From: Clostridiales bacterium
GTDB taxonomy: Bacteria > Bacillota > Clostridia > Saccharofermentanales > UBA5734
NCBI GenBank assembly: GCA_003532195.1
Contig: DOFA01000060.1
Span: forward strand, 1 to 6,600
DNA: 6,600 nt
Direction: 5' to 3'
The notes beneath the pieces were generated by a model, which made no database searches, had not been told where the DNA came from, and was given only the letters and a program-made list of their open reading frames with translations. Positions 5,926 to 6,600 of the stretch are shown here, piece after piece (position 1 is the stretch's first letter; each line of letters opens with the position of its first letter). Both the position numbers and the translations under genes were made by a program.

Positions 5926-5949
5926 TTGGAGATTCCCGTTTTCCGTTAG
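5915..5949 (+). repeat. 11-bp direct repeat at the 3' end of the polymerase gene
   Basis: TTTTCCGTTAG occurs at 5915-5925, where it includes the stop codon, and again at 5939-5949. The offset is 24 bp, so the second copy is in frame and also ends in TAG. TTCCCG precedes both copies (5902-5907 and about 5933-5938). This suggests a small duplication of the gene end followed by a deletion. Confidence 0.6.
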
Positions 5950-5973
5950 CCGGATGGGGCCTTTTGTCTCTGC

Positions 5974-6600
5974 TTATCTTCCGAACACCCCGGCAATTTC
6001 ATCCAGATATTTCCGGATCTCCAGATGCTGCGGGCACAGGGTTTCGCATTTGCCGCACTTGACGCAGGCCGAAGCTCTTTGTTCCGCCGTCAGGCTTTTG
6101 TTGTAGATATCGGCTTGCTCGACATATTCATCATACATGGACGCCTGGTTGTAAAGCGTGAAATTCACCGGGATGCTAACGCCGACAGGACACGGCAGGC
6201 AGTAGCCGCAGGAAGTGCAGGGCACCTTGACCAGCTCCCTGTATTTTATCTTCGCCAGATCAATCAGTCCCAGGTCTCCTTCAGACAGCGAGCCGGGCAA
6301 GGCACCCTCGGCAATCCTGATGTTTTCTTCAACCTGGCTCCATTCATTCATGCCGCTCAGGACGGTTGCAACCTCCGGATGATTCCAGACCCAGCGCAAG
6401 CCCCATTCGGCAGGAGTCCTTTCCGTCCCGGCCCGCTCCCAGATCTCCCGAACCGGCGCGGGCGGCGTTTTGGCCAGGCGACCGCCTTTCAGCGGCTCCA
6501 TGATGACAACGGCCATTCCTTTTTGCGCGGCGTATTTCAGCCCTTCGGTTCCCGCCTGGTGGCGCTCGTCCAGAAAATTATACTGGATCTGGCAGAAATC
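5974..6600 (-). CDS. Aldo/keto reductase with C-terminal [4Fe-4S] domain (5' part off window)
   Basis: The last 208 codons of a longer gene; the frame is open to the right edge. It opens in DFCQIQYNFLD, followed by the AKR strand VVIMEPLKGGRLA and the late-barrel stretch NHPEVATVLSGMNEWSQVEENI, which in the family helps bind the nicotinamide cofactor. A ferredoxin-like tail follows, with two sets of cysteines: C-x2-C-x2-C-x2-CP (about 6219-6190) and C-x2-C-x2-C-x3-CP (about 6066-6034), enough for two [4Fe-4S] clusters. This architecture is the 'predicted oxidoreductase of the aldo/keto reductase family' group, common in anaerobes, usually around 370-400 aa, with mostly unknown substrates. The catalytic Asp-Tyr-Lys-His part lies off window, so activity cannot be judged. 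It ends in TAA; no clear terminator is seen in the 48 bp shared with the polymerase gene. Confidence 0.92.
   Translation of the reverse strand, partial: DFCQIQYNFLDERHQAGTEGLKYAAQKGMAVVIMEPLKGGRLAKTPPAPVREIWERAGTERTPAEWGLRWVWNHPEVATVLSGMNEWSQVEENIRIAEGALPGSLSEGDLGLIDLAKIKYRELVKVPCTSCGYCLPCPVGVSIPVNFTLYNQASMYDEYVEQADIYNKSLTAEQRASACVKCGKCETLCPQHLEIRKYLDEIAGVFGR

Noticed and set aside
5926..5973. Bidirectional terminator between the polymerase and aldo/keto reductase genes
   Set aside because: Only a GCC/GGC pairing before CTTTT was found; the stem is too short to support a terminator.

Overview
The window looks like part of the chromosome of a GC-rich anaerobic bacterium, most likely in the Bacillota (clostridial in the broad sense). 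Three things point there: a HydBC-type flavin/iron-sulfur NADH module, a DinB-type polymerase of the kind common in Clostridia, and a Gram-positive LexA box (GAAC-N4-GTTC). This is inference from gene content; there is no rRNA or other taxonomic marker.

Left part, minus strand (2915 down to 1 and beyond): a two-gene operon with its own promoter and a leader of about 160 nt. The first gene is a NuoE/HydC-like thioredoxin-fold [2Fe-2S] subunit (165 aa). Thirteen bases later comes one uninterrupted reading frame of at least 801 codons that leaves the window still open. It joins a complete HydB/NuoF-type subunit (N-terminal [2Fe-2S] domain, FMN/NADH core, C-terminal [4Fe-4S] motif) to a GltD/NfnB-like module (cysteine-rich double-cluster domain, FAD site, and the start of an NAD(P)H site). 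Together they look like the NAD(H) bifurcating core of HydABC or Stn complexes with the NADP(H)-handling flavoprotein fused on. This is the most interesting item in the window.

Middle part, plus strand (3260-5925): three genes in one direction for DNA and nucleotide damage. They are an SRAP/YedK abasic-site crosslinking protein, a YjjG/YfnB-family HAD nucleotidase, and a Y-family DNA polymerase (DinB/Pol IV). The polymerase has its own promoter. Its consensus -10 overlaps the stop codon of the nucleotidase gene, and a 20-bp LexA palindrome covers the predicted transcription start, so SOS control of the polymerase is well supported.

Right end, minus strand (6600-5974): the C-terminal part of an aldo/keto reductase with two [4Fe-4S] cysteine motifs, convergent with the polymerase gene across 48 bp. 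The roughly 340-bp divergent region between the redox operon and the SRAP gene holds both predicted promoters, an imperfect operator-like dyad, two small hairpins and a possible 18-codon leader ORF. No tRNA, rRNA, CRISPR or mobile element was seen.
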